Shown piece by piece: positions 44,994 through 57,900 of a stretch of 64,000 nucleotides of DNA. Under the pieces are notes generated by a model. It saw only the letters and a program-made list of their open reading frames with translations, did not search any database and was not told where the DNA came from. Each line of letters starts with the position of its first letter. The stretch's first letter is position 1. Source of the stretch: Typha latifolia (lineage: Eukaryota > Streptophyta > Magnoliopsida > Poales > Typhaceae); the NCBI GenBank assembly GCA_019914945.1, contig CM034113.1, positions 2,956,850 through 3,020,849 on the forward strand, in the 5' to 3' direction. The translations under genes and the position numbers were made by a program.

Positions 44994-47900
44994 ACAACTA
45001 AAGTCTAAAACCTAAATTGTTCACCCTATCATTCTCTCCCCTCTCCAGCACAGCTGTAGCCGTTTCATCTCACCAAAAGGGCAAAAAAATTTCACAGCGC
45101 CTCCTCTTTCTCCAATCTCTCTGGCCGCCATCTGCTGCCTATTCAGAACAGATAGCACCACAAGATGTTGCTACATATGGTGGACTTTGTGCACTTGCTT
45201 CTTTTGACCCCATTAAGCTGAAGGTTCATCTTGCTTTCTTCTTCTTCTTCTTCTTCTTCTTCTTCTTCTTCTTCTTTCTTCTTCTCATCATTTGCAATTT
45301 TTCTTTTGTGTCAATGGATGCCAGTTTCTCATGCAAAATTTTGCTACCTCTTTCTTTGTTAACAGAAGAAGGTCATCGACAACATTAACTTCCGTAATTT
45401 TTTAGAGTTGGTGCCTGAAGTCAGGGAACTCATTAACGATTCTATGCAAGGTAGGATTGTATAAGTCAAATTTGTTTAATTTTCTGTTACGTTAGTAATC
45501 TTTGTGTAAAGTACTTATAATATGTATCACTCAACACCAGTATTACAAACTATTTTCCTGAGGTAATCAGTCTTGGAAATGGGAAGAATAGGGCATAACT
45601 GGAAAGCATAGTTACAGGACATTGTCTTATCTTGTCCACTTAGAAGGTTGTATAATTGTTGGGTAAGCAATGTGACTATTTATGCTAGAATTGTTAGGTG
45701 CTGTAGTTAAAAGGTTTTCTGTATATAGGATTGTTGAGTACATATTCTCTCCTTTGATACCCTCCTCGCCATCATCAGCCTTGCAGCCCTTTTCCACCAT
45801 ATTCCTTTGGCTATAAGAAATTGGAACATGAGTTGAGATTTCTCTGACTTCCACCTGTGATCATTTCTTCTATCAGGTTAAAATTTAATGGTAGAAATTG
45901 GTTACCATGACCTTCATTGTAGATGCCATATTCCCATGTAAGGAATACTTTGCCAACCATCACATACTAGCCAGATAATGATTAACATTAAAGACTTATA
46001 ATACCGATTATTTTCTCAGCATGTTGTGCTGCTGTAAGACCATAAAAGAAGTCCCTCTGGGTAGAATGGATAGTCTTGTTAGAAGATAAATTATACCCTA
46101 GAATGTTTATACAGATATTACAGGCAGTCTATATGAATCTTATAACACACCTCCTTTAACAGAAAATCGTCTTTATTAGGTTGACTGTCTGCAGTTTGCA
46201 GTAGATTATGTGTGTAACACTTGCATGGGGATTTGTCAACATATGACTAGCAACTGCCAAAAAGTGAGGCCTTCATTTTAACATGCTTAATAAGTTTGTC
46301 TCATAATAATGCAAGTAAATACAGATATTCTGATTCTAAGTTCTCTCCTAGTATATTGTAGTTGTATCAGCTATTTCCTCAAGACATTTGACATACTGGA
46401 CACTATCCTAGATTGGAACTTATGAAATATTGACCTGTACCAAGACAGTGTACTTCCACATTTTCTTGGTGCCTTGTATAGCTGTTACGGTTCTTTCATA
46501 TACCTGGCTGTTACAGTACTTCTGATTTTGCTTTGAAAAGGCGCTGGATGTAAGGAAGTCTTTTTTGTTGCTTGCTGTTAGAATAGCTTGTCTCCCCTAA
46601 ACTTGTATCTGGCTAATTGAAGGAGAAATTTCCTATATATTTATAGATTCATCTTATGTAAATTTTCATACTTCTTTCTTGGCATAGTACTTTCCAATGG
46701 CATTAAATTCTGCTCTCCTTGATATCTCTCTCTTTTCTTGCAATATGTATATCTATTTCTACTTATTATCTTTATAGTCTGATAGATATCTTCATTGATT
46801 TGCATATGGTTATCTTGGTCATTAAAGATTAGAAATCTTGAGGGAGAAAAATTAGAGCAAATGTATTCCAAAGTAATGAGTAGATTATGCTGTAGAAAGT
46901 TTTTTGCTAGATTATGATGTAGATTACTTTATTGATGAATTACTTATATCTTATATCTTAGTTATTAACGTTCTCTTTTATTTTTTTTGACAGGGTCATA
47001 ATCTTTGGACAATAAAATGAAGGGCTTATTAATGTCATTTTTTATTTATTATAAACTATTTGTTTACTTACTATAAACTATTTGCAATTTATAATGGATT
47101 GTAAACTTTAAACTTTGTTCTAATTGTTATGGGATTGTTACATTTAAGAGTTAGAACTAAAACTTGTATGGATTTATATGAAAATCTCAAAATTTTAGGG
47201 ATACTATTCCTGATGTCATGCAGGAATAAAATAAACCGGTGATTGACGTAAATTATTTGTTTCCTTTTTTCATTCATCCAAACTTGTATATATACATGTA
47301 ATGTATTGTTTCACAGATATAAGATTGACCTAAAACTTCTCTCCTTTCTCTTTCTACATGGTATCAGAGCAAGGTTAATCTACCCTTGTTCATCAATGAC
47401 AGAAGACAGCCAAGGGGCAATCACCTCTGATAACAAGACAGAGAAGATCCTAGCAATGAATTCCGGAGGATTTACCGATAACACATCCTTCCAGCTAACC
47501 GTTGAGAAACTCAACGGAAAGAATTATCGAGAATGGGCTCAATCAATCAAGCTTGTAATCGACGGAAAGGGAAAAATTGGTTTCCTGACCGGCGAGATTA
47601 AATAACCTGAAGCAACGAACTAGGCAGCGTAGCAAAGGTGGCGGTCCGAGAACTCCTTAGTGCTTGGCTCGTGAACTCCATGAAATCACAAATAAGGAAG
47701 ACCTATTTCTTCCTGCCAACTGCAAAAGATGTCACAGAGACGCCGTGAGAGATACTTATTCCGACGCCAAAAATTACTCTCAGATTTTTTATCTTAAGAC
47801 ACAGCTATGGCGGATGAAGCAGGGAGAGAAGGAAATGACAGAGTTCTTCATGGAGATGTCGGCGATCTAGCAAGAGATCAACCTGAGCATGGAGGAGACC

Positions 47901-48954
47901 TGGGAGTCAGCCACCGATTGCACCAAGTATCGAAAAAAGGTTGAAACTGAACATGTTTTTGAGTTCTTGGCAGGGCTGAATCGTGATCTTGATGACGTGC
48001 GAGGGAGAATCTTAGGGCAGCGACCACTTCCATCCACTAGAGAAGTGTTCGCTGAAGTCCCACGTGAAGAGCAGCGGTGGCACATGATGCTGAAGGAAGA
48101 TTGCAACCTGGGCCTTGTTCACCAAGAGGAGTCCTCAGCTCTTCTCACTTATGGGCCAAATGGTCCGTGTGGGCCGAGTGGTTCTAATGGGACTGCTGGA
48201 TCAAATTGAGACAATGGATCTGAAGCAATTGGTTATTTTACTCGTGGGCCTTTCAATAACAATAAAAAAAGGGCGTCCTTGGTGTGATCACTATTGGAAA
48301 AATGGACACAGAAAGGATACTTGTTGGGAAATTCTTGGGAAACCTGCAGATTGGAAGCCGAAGCAAAAGAATCGTGGGTATCAAGCTTCAACTGAAAAAC
48401 CTCAAGGAGGAACATCTAATTCAAGTGGAGCATTCAATACTGAACAAATGAAACAACTTTATAAGATGTTCGCAAGTTTTCAAACATCAAGTCAATCATC
48501 GTATGTTCCATCTAGTTCTCTAGCCCATAGAGGTAATTTTTTGAAGGCCTTGAGTACCACTACATCTAAAACTAGGACTCATGTAACAACCCAAGTAGGG
48601 TTTTAAAAAAAAAATTAATAATAATGATAATAATAATAATAATAATGCATGCTGGGCATGACGCGACCGGCCACGCTGTGGCCGGCCTCGTGCCCAGCAT
48701 CCCATGCATGTTGTGGCACGGTGGGGGTGCCACGCACCTCCACCGAGCCACTCTTCTCCACGCCGCGGCGACGCGTGGAGGTGGGACCCGGCCCACCGGC
48801 CACTCCGCCGCCGCCGCATGACCCGCTTTTCCTCTTTCTAATAATCTCTCTCTGTCTCTCTCTTCCCCACATTCTCTCTCTCTATCCCTCTCTCTAGCTC
48901 TCTCTCTCTCTCTCCTTCTCTCTCCTCTCTCTCTCTCTCTTCTCTCTCCCTCTC

Positions 48955-48985
<31 letters not shown>

Positions 48986-51900
48986 TGCTCTTTCTCTTTG
49001 TCAGTTGCCGTTCGAGATGCAGGAGGTTTGAGCCGCCGGCGAGAGGCCAGCCGCTGAGTGGCCACCAGCGGCCATACCTCTCCCCTGCGGCCCAACCCTC
49101 TTCCCCGCTTTCTCCTTCTTCTTCTTCTTCTTCTTCTTCTTCTTCTTCTCCTTCTTCCCTTCTTTCCTCTTAGACTGCACCCTGCAAGTGGTGCTGGGCT
49201 CGGCCCAGCACTGTGTATAGTTTATATAAATATAAATATATATATATGCACATTATTTATTTCTAATTATATTTGTTTATGTTATTAATTATTCAATTAG
49301 TTTAGTTAATTTAATGTATTTAATTTATATGAATTAAATATAATTATATCATAGTTAGTAAATAAATCTAATTATATCATGTTTAGCAAAATACCTGCAA
49401 CATAAAATAGTATTTTAATCCTAGGTAGGTAATAGTAATTATTAGGGTTATGTGCATATATTCTTACGTAATTATTTATAGTAACTTAATTCTTATTTTC
49501 TTAATTATTAAAGAGAATAATAGGAAGATAATTATGTTTTTAAATACACTATTAAATAATATAATTATGGTTAATAAATAACAAAACAAATATAGAAATG
49601 AAGAGTACATAATTACAACAAGAAATTATCTTTTAGCCGGATTAATTTTAATGAATAGAAAGACTAACATTATTTGTTATAAATAATTTCAGATCCCAAC
49701 CCCCCTTTTTAAGACCCTATGGACTTAGCTATCAAGGCTTGATCGTTGTCGTAGCAACGTGAACGAGTGGTTGTTTGGTATTTGCAGTGGTGGTGAGTAG
49801 TCTTATTCCCTAGACGTCTTTCTCAAATTAAGTTATATTATATATTATGTACATGCATGTTTTGGCCTCCTCATAAGGTTTTCTATCAACTATATGGGTG
49901 CCCGGTCTGGATGGATGTTGATACCCTAGCGGGTGACAGGGTATGATTATATTTGAGATAGTCTTGCGGGTCACGAAGTATGCTCTGAGCCTTCGGATAT
50001 GATGTTAAGACCTGGTACTAGGTGTTGACTGTGCACAGTGCTCTAGTGTGATGATGGTATACCAAGATGTCAGTGTTGATTGTGATACGGAGAATTTCAC
50101 CTGATTATTGAGTAATTATCATAATTTATACACCATTGCATTTGACATCATGACATAGTCGGCATGCATCATGTGTCATATTTGAGAGAGAGTTATGATG
50201 ATAGTATGACATGGAGATCTATTTATTCATTGTCGAGAATTATATATTTCTATCAGTTATGACATGTTATCTACTTTTTAATTATGTATTATTGAGAAAC
50301 ATTCATATACTCATTCATGACATAATACTCTTTTTGATTTATATTATCCAGTACTTGTTTTATTTTATGTTTGGCTTCACTAATTTGAGGTAAAGTCTAT
50401 TCACTGAGCCTTTAGCTCATGACTCTCTTTGTTTTCTCCTTTCCAAAAATCCAAGTGAACGAGAAGAGCAAAATACTCCCTTAGAGGTCTTGTCGGTGAG
50501 TGAGGAGTAGAGTGCAGTTAGTGTTATATGCCAAATGATTTATCTTATCCGATGTATTAGTGGACATTCTCCAAAGTATGTCTGTATCATTGTCTTATAT
50601 TTTAGCAGATAACTTTGTACTTGTATAATTATGTATATACCACCGTTATGTATATGTAGTTGTGAAAAGCTCTTGATGATGTGTTGTGGCCTGTGTGGGG
50701 CCTAAGTAGGGTTATCTGTATGTTGTTGACAGTTAGACTTGAGTTATTCTTAGTTTAAATGTTGTGGATAAAATCATGATGTTGCTATAGGTTTATTTGA
50801 TTATCAATAACTAACCAAATGGTCAGGTGCTACGCACGTGCCGTGTGGGCTCGTGCCATGCACGTGTTTAGAGTTCGAGTGTTACATTTTACTATGGATA
50901 ATAGATTCTGGTGCTTCGATCGTGTGACTTGCTTCATTCACCCTTTTTTCTTCATACTCACCTTGTGCTGGAAATCTCAAAGTCAAAATTGCATATGGAG
51001 CTCTTTCACCAATTGCAGGAATCGGGATTATTAGACTATCTAATTCTATCACTCTTGAGACTGTCTTTCATGTTCCCAAATTATCTTGTAACTTGTTGTC
51101 TATCAATCAATTAACAAAACAATCCAGATTTTCTACTAGTTTCTTGCCATCTTCTTGTGTCTTTTAGGACCTATCATCAGGGAAGATGATTGGCAGTGGT
51201 AAGGAATGTGAGGGACTCTACTACTTTGAGGAAGTCGATGTGAGTACACAATATTAAGTTGTGAATTGTAGTTCAGCTTCTGCTGATAGAGATAGTGAAA
51301 TTCTGTTATGGCAGTTTAGAATGGGACATCCAAACTTTCCCTATTTGAAACATTTGATTCCGTCCATTTCTTGAACAAAGAGTTGTCTGATTTGTAATGT
51401 GAAATCTATGAACTTGTGAAACATCACCGTACTTCCTTTCCGAAAAGCCAATATAAACCATCTAAACCGTTTACTATTATTCATAGTGACCTATGGGGAC
51501 CCTCACGTATTCCAAATCGTACTCTTACAAAATAGTTTCTGACTTTTATTGATGACCATACTCGACTTTGCTGGGTGTACTTGTTAAAAGAAGAATCTGA
51601 TGTTCATAATATATTTATCAATTTCCATTCCATGATTCAAACTCAATTCCAAACTCAAGTCCAAATTTTGAGAACTGATAATGGCACAGAATATTTTAAT
51701 ACTACCCTTGGAGACTATCTCCAACATCATGGAATCATTCATCAAAGCTCATGTGCTCATACCTCCTAACAAAATGGAGTAGCAGAACAAAAAAATAGAC
51801 ATCTTCTCGAGGTTGCTGAGCTCTCATGTTTACCAATGCCAAAAACATTCTGGGGTGATGCTATATTAACATCGGCCTATCTTATAAACCATATGCCCAG

Positions 51901-54900
51901 TCATGCTCTCTTTTTTTCCTCACCTCTTGCAAAAACTCAAACAAGCTTTTCCTGCCTCTCACTTCTCCTCTGATCTCACCCTCAAGGTCTTTGGATGTAG
52001 TGCCTTTGTTCATATTCACTCAAATACTTGTGGAAAACTTGATCCTCAGGCAGTCAAATGTGTCTTCATTGGGTATTCTCCTACTCAGAAAGGTTACAAG
52101 TGTTATGATCCCTCCACAAAAAAAATAAAATAAAATAAAACCTTTGTTAGCCTTGATGTCACATTCTTTGAGAATCAACCTTACTTTACCCAGACCTCCC
52201 TTCAGGGAGAGAAAGAAAATGAAGATCGGTATATTAATTGTGACGTTTTTCTCTTTGAGACCAACCCAGACACTACCTTGAACCTTGAATCAACAACCAT
52301 ACCATCCCATTCTAGTCTGCCATTTACATATGGGAACTTGAACTCAAGGGGAGATAATGAAACACAGAGAGAGAAAGAGATACCTGTGTACTCACGGAGG
52401 CCGAAATCAAAGTACAAGAACAATTTCACATCCGAAGTACCAAAGGAGTTGAACCCGATGATAGCTCCAAGTAGTCATGAGTTCCAACACAAGTAATTCT
52501 AGTCACCTATTATCAATGATTTACCTATAGCTCTTAGAAAACAAACTCGGTCATGTACCATTCATCCTATCTCCAAATTTGTTTTCTATAAAACTCTGTC
52601 ACCCAAATTTCATGCTTTCACCTCTAATCTTGATAGAACAAATATTCCAAAAGATATCCAAGAGGCATTGAAGGATAGTAAGTGGAGAGAGGCTGTAATG
52701 GAGGAAATGCAAGCATTGAAAAAAAAAAATGGAACATGGGATGTGACGGATTTACCTTGAGGAAAGAAGGCTGTCGGGTGTAAATGGGTGTTCACAATAA
52801 AGTACAAAGAAGATGGGTTGATTGAACGCTATAAATCTCGGCTTGTGGCTAAAGGTTTTGCACAGACCTACATCATCGACTATACTGAGTCTTTTGCACC
52901 AGTGGCAAAACTCAATACAGTAAAGGTCCTTTTGTCACTTGCAGTGAATCTAGATTGGCCCCTGCAACAGCTTGATATAAAAAATGCTGAAGAAGTCTTT
53001 ATGAAGATTCCACCAGGGTTCAATAAAAAGGGAGAAGAGAACAAGGTCTGCAAACTCAAGAAATCACTTTATGGTCTCAAACAATCACCAAGAGCATGGT
53101 TCGACAGATTTGCAAATGTGGTAAAAGGTCAAGGATATCAACAAGGACAATCAGATCATACTCTAATCCTCCGACAGGCTGATAACAGGCTGAAGACAAT
53201 ATTGATCATATACGTCGATGATATTATTCTAATCGGGGATAATCTGGCCGAGATTGAGAGATTAAAGAAAAGTCTGGCCACAGAATTTGAAGTAAAAGAT
53301 CTAGGACAGGTGTGTTATTTTCTGGGAATGGAAATTGCTAGGTCCAAGAAAGGCATCAGTGTTTCTCAGAGGAAGTATGTCCTTAATCTTCTAACAGAAA
53401 CTAGGATGCTTGGACGCAAACCAAGTGATACTCCAATCGAAGCCGGAAAGAAAATGGAGGATGCTGGAAGAACAGTTGATAAAGAAAGTTATCAGAGACT
53501 TGCTGGGAAATTAATCTATCTTTCTCACACAAGGCCTGACATTGCTTTTGCAGCTAGCATGGTGAGACAGCATATGCATTCACTAAAAGAAGTCCATCTT
53601 GAAGCAGCTTACAGGATCCTTAGATATCTCAAGGGTTCTCCTGGGAGAGGATTATTCTTCAAAAAAGATGGAAGACATGAGATAGAAGTTTTTACTGATG
53701 CAAATTGGGCTGGATCAATAGAGGATCGGAGGTCAACGACAGGATACTGCACGTTTGTATGGGGAAATTTAGTAACATGGAGAAGTAAAAAACAAAATGT
53801 GGTAGCTCGAAGTAGTGCTGAAGCAGAGTTTCGAGCAATTGCCTATGGAATTTGTGAGGGTCCGTGGTTGAAGAAAACTTCTAGAAGAATTGCAGATGGG
53901 TGTTGATCTTCCTATTAAATTCTTTTGTGATAACAGGGCTGCTATTAACATTTCTCTCAATCCAGTTCAACATGATTGGACCAAACATGTTGAAGTGGAT
54001 AGACACTCATCAAAGAGAAGGTAGAAGAAGGAATTGTTTACATGACTTACATTCCCATAAAAGAACACAACTGATATATTCACCAAAGGACTTCCTTGAC
54101 AAAATTTCGATAATTTCATTGGCAAGTTGGATATGATCAATATCTATGATCCAACTTGAGGGGTAGTGTGGAAATCCCGAAATTTTAGGGATATTATTCC
54201 TGATGTCATACAGGAATAAAATAAACTCGGGATTGACGTAAATTATTTGTTTCCTTTTTTCATTCATTCAAACTTGTATATATACATGTAATGTATTGTT
54301 TCACAGATATAAGATTGACCTAAAACTTCTCTCCTCTCTCTTTCAATAATTTATTCTAAACTTTGTTCTAAATTTTATTCCATAAAATTTGTTGTATGGA
54401 TTTGGGCTTAAGAGTTAAAACTTTGTTCTAAACTCTAAACCTTGTTGTATAACTTGTATAGATTTGTTTTATATATTTTATTCCATAAAATTTGTTGTAA
54501 AGATTTATGCTTAAGAGTTTAAACTTTGTTTTAAATTCTAAACCTTGTTGTATGAGCTTTTGTTATGATGAATTATTAGAATTGTAATTTTGATGATGTA
54601 TGAGTTGAGTTGGAAATAGATTATTTTATTTGTATGAGAAATCAATAAATATTGAATTTTATATAGGATTTATTAAACGGGTTAGACGGGTCGTCTGTTA
54701 ACGTGTCTAGTTAATTCGACTCATTTAGTAAACGGGTTAGATGGGTCGTGTTAACGTGTCGTATTAACCCGACCTGTTTATTAAACGGGTTAGGCGGGTC
54801 ATGTCGTGTCGTATTGCCTATTTAATAATCGAGTCGTGTTCGTGTCTACCAAATGTAACCCGTTTATTAATATGGTCGTGTTTATGTCAGGACGAAGTTG

Positions 54901-57900
54901 ACCTGACCCGAACCTGCTTAACCTGCCCTGATTGCCATCCCTATCTTTGATCCTCCTCGTTATACTACATTCAAGTAGATATTAGTATTAATTATTAAAC
55001 TATTATTACGAACCAGATTTGGACTGATTTGAACATAAGAAAATTATGAAAATTTAGGTGATGGTAGCCTCGTAAGTTAGGATTCTAATGACTCTGGTTT
55101 TACCTAAATTAGAGGTTTAGATGAAAAGATATAAATAAAATAGTAGATGGAGGTCAAAATAGGGCAAAATAATAAATATTCGACGTTACGGCAGTTGTCG
55201 GATATATAGATATCGGGTACAAAGAATTAGCAATGCTTGGATGCTTGGATGAATAAACAACGAAGCTCAGCCCCTTTATATATAGAGGTCGGGTACAATG
55301 AATCCTACTCAGACTTAGACATAAAGGTTTATACGACTCGAACTAGAACTTGTCTTAGCGGTTTATATAACTTAACTAGACTTGCCTTAAGGATTTACAT
55401 AAGTATGGATCAATTAAAAATAAATAAGCTCAATCCATCGAGCCTAATGTCCTCATGATGCGATCCGATCTGACCCGGTTTGCATCAACTATTATCAATT
55501 AATATTATGTGTTGAATGTTGTTATGTGTTCAATTATATTATGAAGTGTTCAATCATTAATATTAGTTTTAATGAATATATTCAATCATATTATATATTG
55601 AATAATAGTTATATTTAATTATTATTTTATTTTTAATATAATAAATTATTTACAAAAATAATATAAAGATAAACCACTATAATGTAGGTTTAAACACATA
55701 CCAAAAACCAAAAATTGACATACTGAAAATCCAAAAACATCTCTAAATATCTTTAAAATTTTATTAAAAATATTATAAGTGCATGCCAGTGGCATGCGGG
55801 GACATCTCGACTGTGGCACGACCATTGTTAAGTGAGACAAAAACAAGAAATCTAGTTTAGTTTTTGTTATATCCTACACATGACCCAGCCTCACAGTTAA
55901 AGAAAGCTGGCTTAAGCCAACAAGTTGATAGAAGGATAAAAAGGTCACCTCAATTTCATTCGTTATGATATTGAGTGATGCATTTAGACGCGTGTGGTCT
56001 AATGAATGCAACAATCTCCCATATTCCATGTTTCTAGCAGTCTCGCACTCGAAGTATCCACAGGCATACATCAACTTGTTGACACTTCACATAATAGAAG
56101 TTAAAGTTAGTCTATCACATTGTAAGGACGGTGAGATAAAAGTGCATTCATTTTCACGTAATACCGCAAATTTTGTTTATTTTTAAACATTATATCTATG
56201 CACAATTCCCCCTAGTAAATCTTGAATCAATTGGCAAACTAGTAATTTTATTATTCATAACTACTGTAGACTCACTGTCTTCCATTTCCCATTCTAAAGC
56301 ATATGAAAGGATCACCTCTGATCAAATACTATCATCATCATTATCTTCAGCCTCAAGGTAGGCATCAATATTATCCCTATCTAACTCCTGTGACTCATAA
56401 ATAAAGTCATCATTCGCTATTGTTTCATTTATAACAGGCTCATTTTCTTCAGCTTCTACTACTCTGGCAATTTCAATCATACTAGTCTCACTTGGACCCA
56501 GCTGTTGATAAACATCATCCATACTCTCAACATCCATTAGGTCCTACTACATATTGATGTTGTGACATATGGGCATTTAGAGTAAGTTAATGCGAAGATG
56601 AATTTATGGGGTCCAAATTAATGTTTTTGTGTTATCTCTTTATAATTCAATCGTTGTACCTTGCCTTTGCCTTGGAAGAGCATTGCCTCGACCGCCTTAT
56701 CATCATCTATAGATGGCAAAATTGCATGATCAATAAGTATCTTACTCTTAATCTCCAAAGCGTACTCTTCTTTAGTTTGGTAACAATGTATAACTTCACC
56801 ATCAATTGTTCATTGGTATAATTATCATTTATTCTTATCAATTTCAACTCTTGTGAACTACCATCAATAAGAACACCATGCAAGTAGCAACACACTGCCA
56901 CTATTGTTATTGTTTTAAAGCCTAAAATGTTCAAAATGATAAGTACAAACTAAAATGTTCAAAATGATAAATACAAAATATAAGAAGTCTAAAATCAAAA
57001 TTTGATAAGCTATCTATAGTACAAATTGGAATGTAAAAATAAGCATAGATTTAGATAAATGCTATAAACATATATCTAGATAGAATTCTGTCAGCTGGAT
57101 TAAGAAAAGAAAAAATAGCTTCCAAATTGATTTCATCCTTTATAATGAAAATTTTGATTTGTTGGGTAATAACTTAATCATTCAATGAAATATTTGTTAT
57201 ATCAATTAAGAAATGGAAAGAATTAGGCACTTAATTAATTCATGAATCATGATAAGATTTTCACATGTATGAATATGGACAGGCAAAGAAAAAAGAAATA
57301 AAGCGCTAAATCTAAATTGAAATTTTCTACCTATTTAAGTGCAAAATTGGATTGTAAAAATCAACATAAAAGTCTAAACAATCATATAAAGATCATAGAT
57401 CTTGTGCAGTAACCTACTCTACTCATGTAAAAGATAATTTGGTTTAATGGAAAAAAAAAACCTATACTTCACAATTTATCATAAAAACAAAATCTACGAA
57501 AAGCATAACCTACCCTACTCATATAACCAAAATCTACCACAATTTATCAGAATTTATTCTAAAATGATAAAAGAGAGACGAGCATAACCTATTTTACTCA
57601 TGTAACCATAATTTATTCTAAAATAATAAAGAGAGAGAGAGAGATGGGAGGCAAAACTAAATTGAGTAGGGAGAGAAAGAGGGGCAAGATCTTCATAATG
57701 TACCTTATAGCAAGGAGTGGAGAAGAGCTTGTGGAGAACTTCTTCTCTAAGGCTTTTTAAACAAATACTCATGAAGAGCTTGATTTTGGAGTAGGGAAGA
57801 ACTTGTGGGAATGTGGGAATTCCTAAGAAGGTTTGTGGGAGAATGGGATTTGCTAAGAAGGGTGGGAAAAAAGAGCAACAAGAGAGAGTGTATAGGGGAA

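Larger units (their letters stand above)
47177..54348 (+). mobile_element. Ty1/copia element, complete in outline
   Basis: Two LTRs of 182 bases (47177-47358 and 54167-54348), flanked by the exact duplication ATTTA (47172-47176 and 54349-54353). Primer-binding site, gag, protease, integrase, reverse transcriptase/RNase H in copia order, and a purine-rich tract before the 3' LTR. By hand count the LTRs differ at about 13 positions. It is interrupted by an L-family LTR at 48582-50886. Domains have stops, so it is inactive. Confidence 0.92.
44738..54944. mobile_element. hAT-like element carrying CSN1 exons (Pack-type), with nested copia
   Basis: Ends TAGGGGTGCCAAATC and, in reverse, TAGGGATGGCAATC. 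Each is followed by repeated CGGGTCG/ACCCG subterminal motifs (44755-44960 and 54670-54930). The 8-base flanks are TCTTTAAT and TCTTTGAT (one difference). Removing the copia leaves about 3 kb without transposase but with a piece of a host gene at 45138-45450. Confidence 0.72.
44413..55830. mobile_element. Outer hAT-like element enclosing a four-level nest
   Basis: Ends CAAGGATGGCCGTGCC and, in reverse, TAACAATGGTCGTGCC. The flanks AGTTAGAC (44405-44412) and AGTGAGAC (55831-55838) are an 8-base duplication with one difference. Its own sequence is only about 0.7 kb; the rest is a second hAT-like element and a solo LTR. The pairing is an inference from ends and flanks, since no transposase is left. 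Confidence 0.55.

Noticed and set aside
48520..49288. Open frames up to 99 residues around the CT-rich tract
   Set aside because: They lie in the reversed family-L LTR and reflect its repeats.
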